5,397 nt of DNA from Selenomonadaceae bacterium (GTDB lineage Bacteria > Bacillota > Negativicutes > Selenomonadales > Selenomonadaceae): contig JAFTEG010000099.1 in NCBI GenBank assembly GCA_017453765.1, forward strand, positions 1-5,397, written 5' to 3'. The position numbers and the translations under genes were made by a program. Positions within the stretch are counted from its first letter, which is position 1, and each line of letters begins with the position of its first letter. Of this stretch, positions 4,405-5,397 are shown in pieces. The notes under the pieces were generated by a model, which saw only the letters and a program-made list of their open reading frames with translations, was not told the DNA's origin and did no database searches.

Positions 4405-5397
4405 ATGAAAGAAAAGAGAAAATATTTTCAGCCGGCGTATGTGAAAAAATTTAAGTGCGACGGCAGTAAATGTGATGCGCGTTGTTGCAAGTATTGGATT
4501 ATCGACATTGACAAGGCGTCTTATGAAGACTATGAAAAAATTGAATCGGCGGAAAAAGAAATTACTTCCAAGATAAAATATTTTGACAAGCGTAAATCTT
4601 ACGTTGCATTGATGAATAAAGATTATGCCTGCTGCTGTTTGACGGAAGATAATCTATGCATGATACAAAAAAATTACGGCGAAAGATATTTGTCGATAAC
4701 GTGCCAAACCTATCCGCGCAGTATTTGTAAGCTGGGCGACATTTACGAACGCTCCCTCAGCGTGACATGCCCCGTTGTTGCAGAGTTGGCGCTGTTGCCT
4801 AAAGACGTTATGGAATTTGAAGTTGTCGAAGAGTACGTACCTTCAAAATCAAAAGTCCAAACCAAACTGCTTGTCAACCGCACTGAAATTATTCCTCACA
4901 TATTCGACGTACAGTCAACGTCAATCAGCATTTTGCAGGAAAGAGCCTTGACGCTTGACCAACGCCTTGCCGTGCTGGGATTTTTTCTTGACCGCGTAGA
5001 TGAAATTACGGCGACACCGCGAGTTTACGAAGTTGCGCAGTTGGCGGAACTTTATGCGAAGGAAGGCTTTATCGCCGAAAATTTTTCCGCTATTTTAGCT
5101 GATATACAATTCAATCCGCGTGACTTTGTTAAAATTTTAATCGGCGGCGTACTGCAGACATTGTACGGCGAAGAAAACGTACCTCGTAAAGTTTTTGAAG
5201 TGGTAATTTTCGACGCGGTTCAAAACACGTTGGAGCTTACGCCGGACGAGGACGGCACGGTTTCTGTCAACGACACGGCGGAAAAATATATGTCGCTGAA
5301 TCCACAGCGCGAAGAATTTATTCAGCGCTATGGTACAATTCTTGAAAATTACTTGGTCAACGAATTTTTCATGAACTTTTATCCGTGGCGTCTGCAG
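4405..5397 (+). CDS. fliB: Flagellin lysine-N-methylase-like protein, FliB family (3' end outside the window)
   Basis: The frame from the ATG at 4405 is open to the last base, giving 331 residues with no stop. The N-terminus carries the FliB/YkgJ-like cysteine pattern: Cys18, Cys23, Cys27 and Cys28 followed by KYWIIDID (29-36). Further cysteines are at 76-78, 85, 100 (TCQTYPR), 108 and 122 (SVTCP). FliB methylates surface lysines of flagellin, and studies of the Salmonella enzyme describe a [4Fe-4S]-dependent methyl transfer, so these cysteines are likely cluster ligands. The remainder is mainly helical with no motif I can name. The gene begins five bases after the ybeY stop, and GGAAGGG (4388-4394) inside the ybeY end may serve as its ribosome binding site, which suggests co-transcription. 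No flagellin gene is visible, so the substrate in this organism is unproven. A generic YkgJ-type Fe-S protein is the alternative. Confidence 0.8.
   Translation, partial: MKEKRKYFQPAYVKKFKCDGSKCDARCCKYWIIDIDKASYEDYEKIESAEKEITSKIKYFDKRKSYVALMNKDYACCCLTEDNLCMIQKNYGERYLSITCQTYPRSICKLGDIYERSLSVTCPVVAELALLPKDVMEFEVVEEYVPSKSKVQTKLLVNRTEIIPHIFDVQSTSISILQERALTLDQRLAVLGFFLDRVDEITATPRVYEVAQLAELYAKEGFIAENFSAILADIQFNPRDFVKILIGGVLQTLYGEENVPRKVFEVVIFDAVQNTLELTPDEDGTVSVNDTAEKYMSLNPQREEFIQRYGTILENYLVNEFFMNFYPWRLQ

Overview
All genes that I can support lie on the + strand. The window looks like a chromosomal stretch of a low-to-mid GC member of the Bacillota. I base this on strong AAGGAGG-type ribosome binding sites, a TTG start on phoH, adjacent phoH and ybeY, and protein families common in anaerobic Firmicutes. 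A Negativicutes-type host (Selenomonas and relatives) would fit, but I cannot prove it from 5.4 kb.

Layout. Positions 1-804 hold the 3' part of a GIY-YIG endonuclease gene of the homing-endonuclease type. Its C-terminal half is an internally duplicated DNA-binding module. It runs straight into a redox pair: a small glutaredoxin (817-1047) and a cysteine-type, thioredoxin-peroxidase-like glutathione peroxidase (1066-1611). A heptanucleotide tandem repeat and a strong Rho-independent terminator (1664-1695) follow. The radical-SAM heme chaperone gene hemW (1702-2835) starts only six bases after the terminator's T run and ends at its own terminator (2848-2875). A second block follows: phoH (TTG start, 2924-3880), ybeY (3938-4399), and a 5' fragment of a fliB-like flagellin lysine-N-methylase gene (4405 to the window end, still open).

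How the genes relate. Grx and Gpx form a plausible peroxide and thiol-redox operon. PhoH (an RNA-associated ATPase) and YbeY (an endoribonuclease in rRNA maturation) are a classic conserved pair. FliB probably shares their transcript because it starts five bases after the ybeY stop. HemW is not in the dnaK/hrcA/lepA neighbourhood where it often sits in Firmicutes.

The most unusual feature is a family of 7-bp tandem repeats, all 19 units matching KRANNAG in one orientation. It occurs at three places: between gpx and hemW, inside the hemW reading frame (encoding about ten residues), and at the phoH/ybeY junction. At the junction it supplies the last codons and the stop of phoH and forms an inverted-repeat hairpin just before ybeY, which has no visible Shine-Dalgarno sequence. 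I see no CRISPR array, tRNA, rRNA, insertion sequence or defence operon. The solo GIY-YIG gene is the only candidate mobile element.
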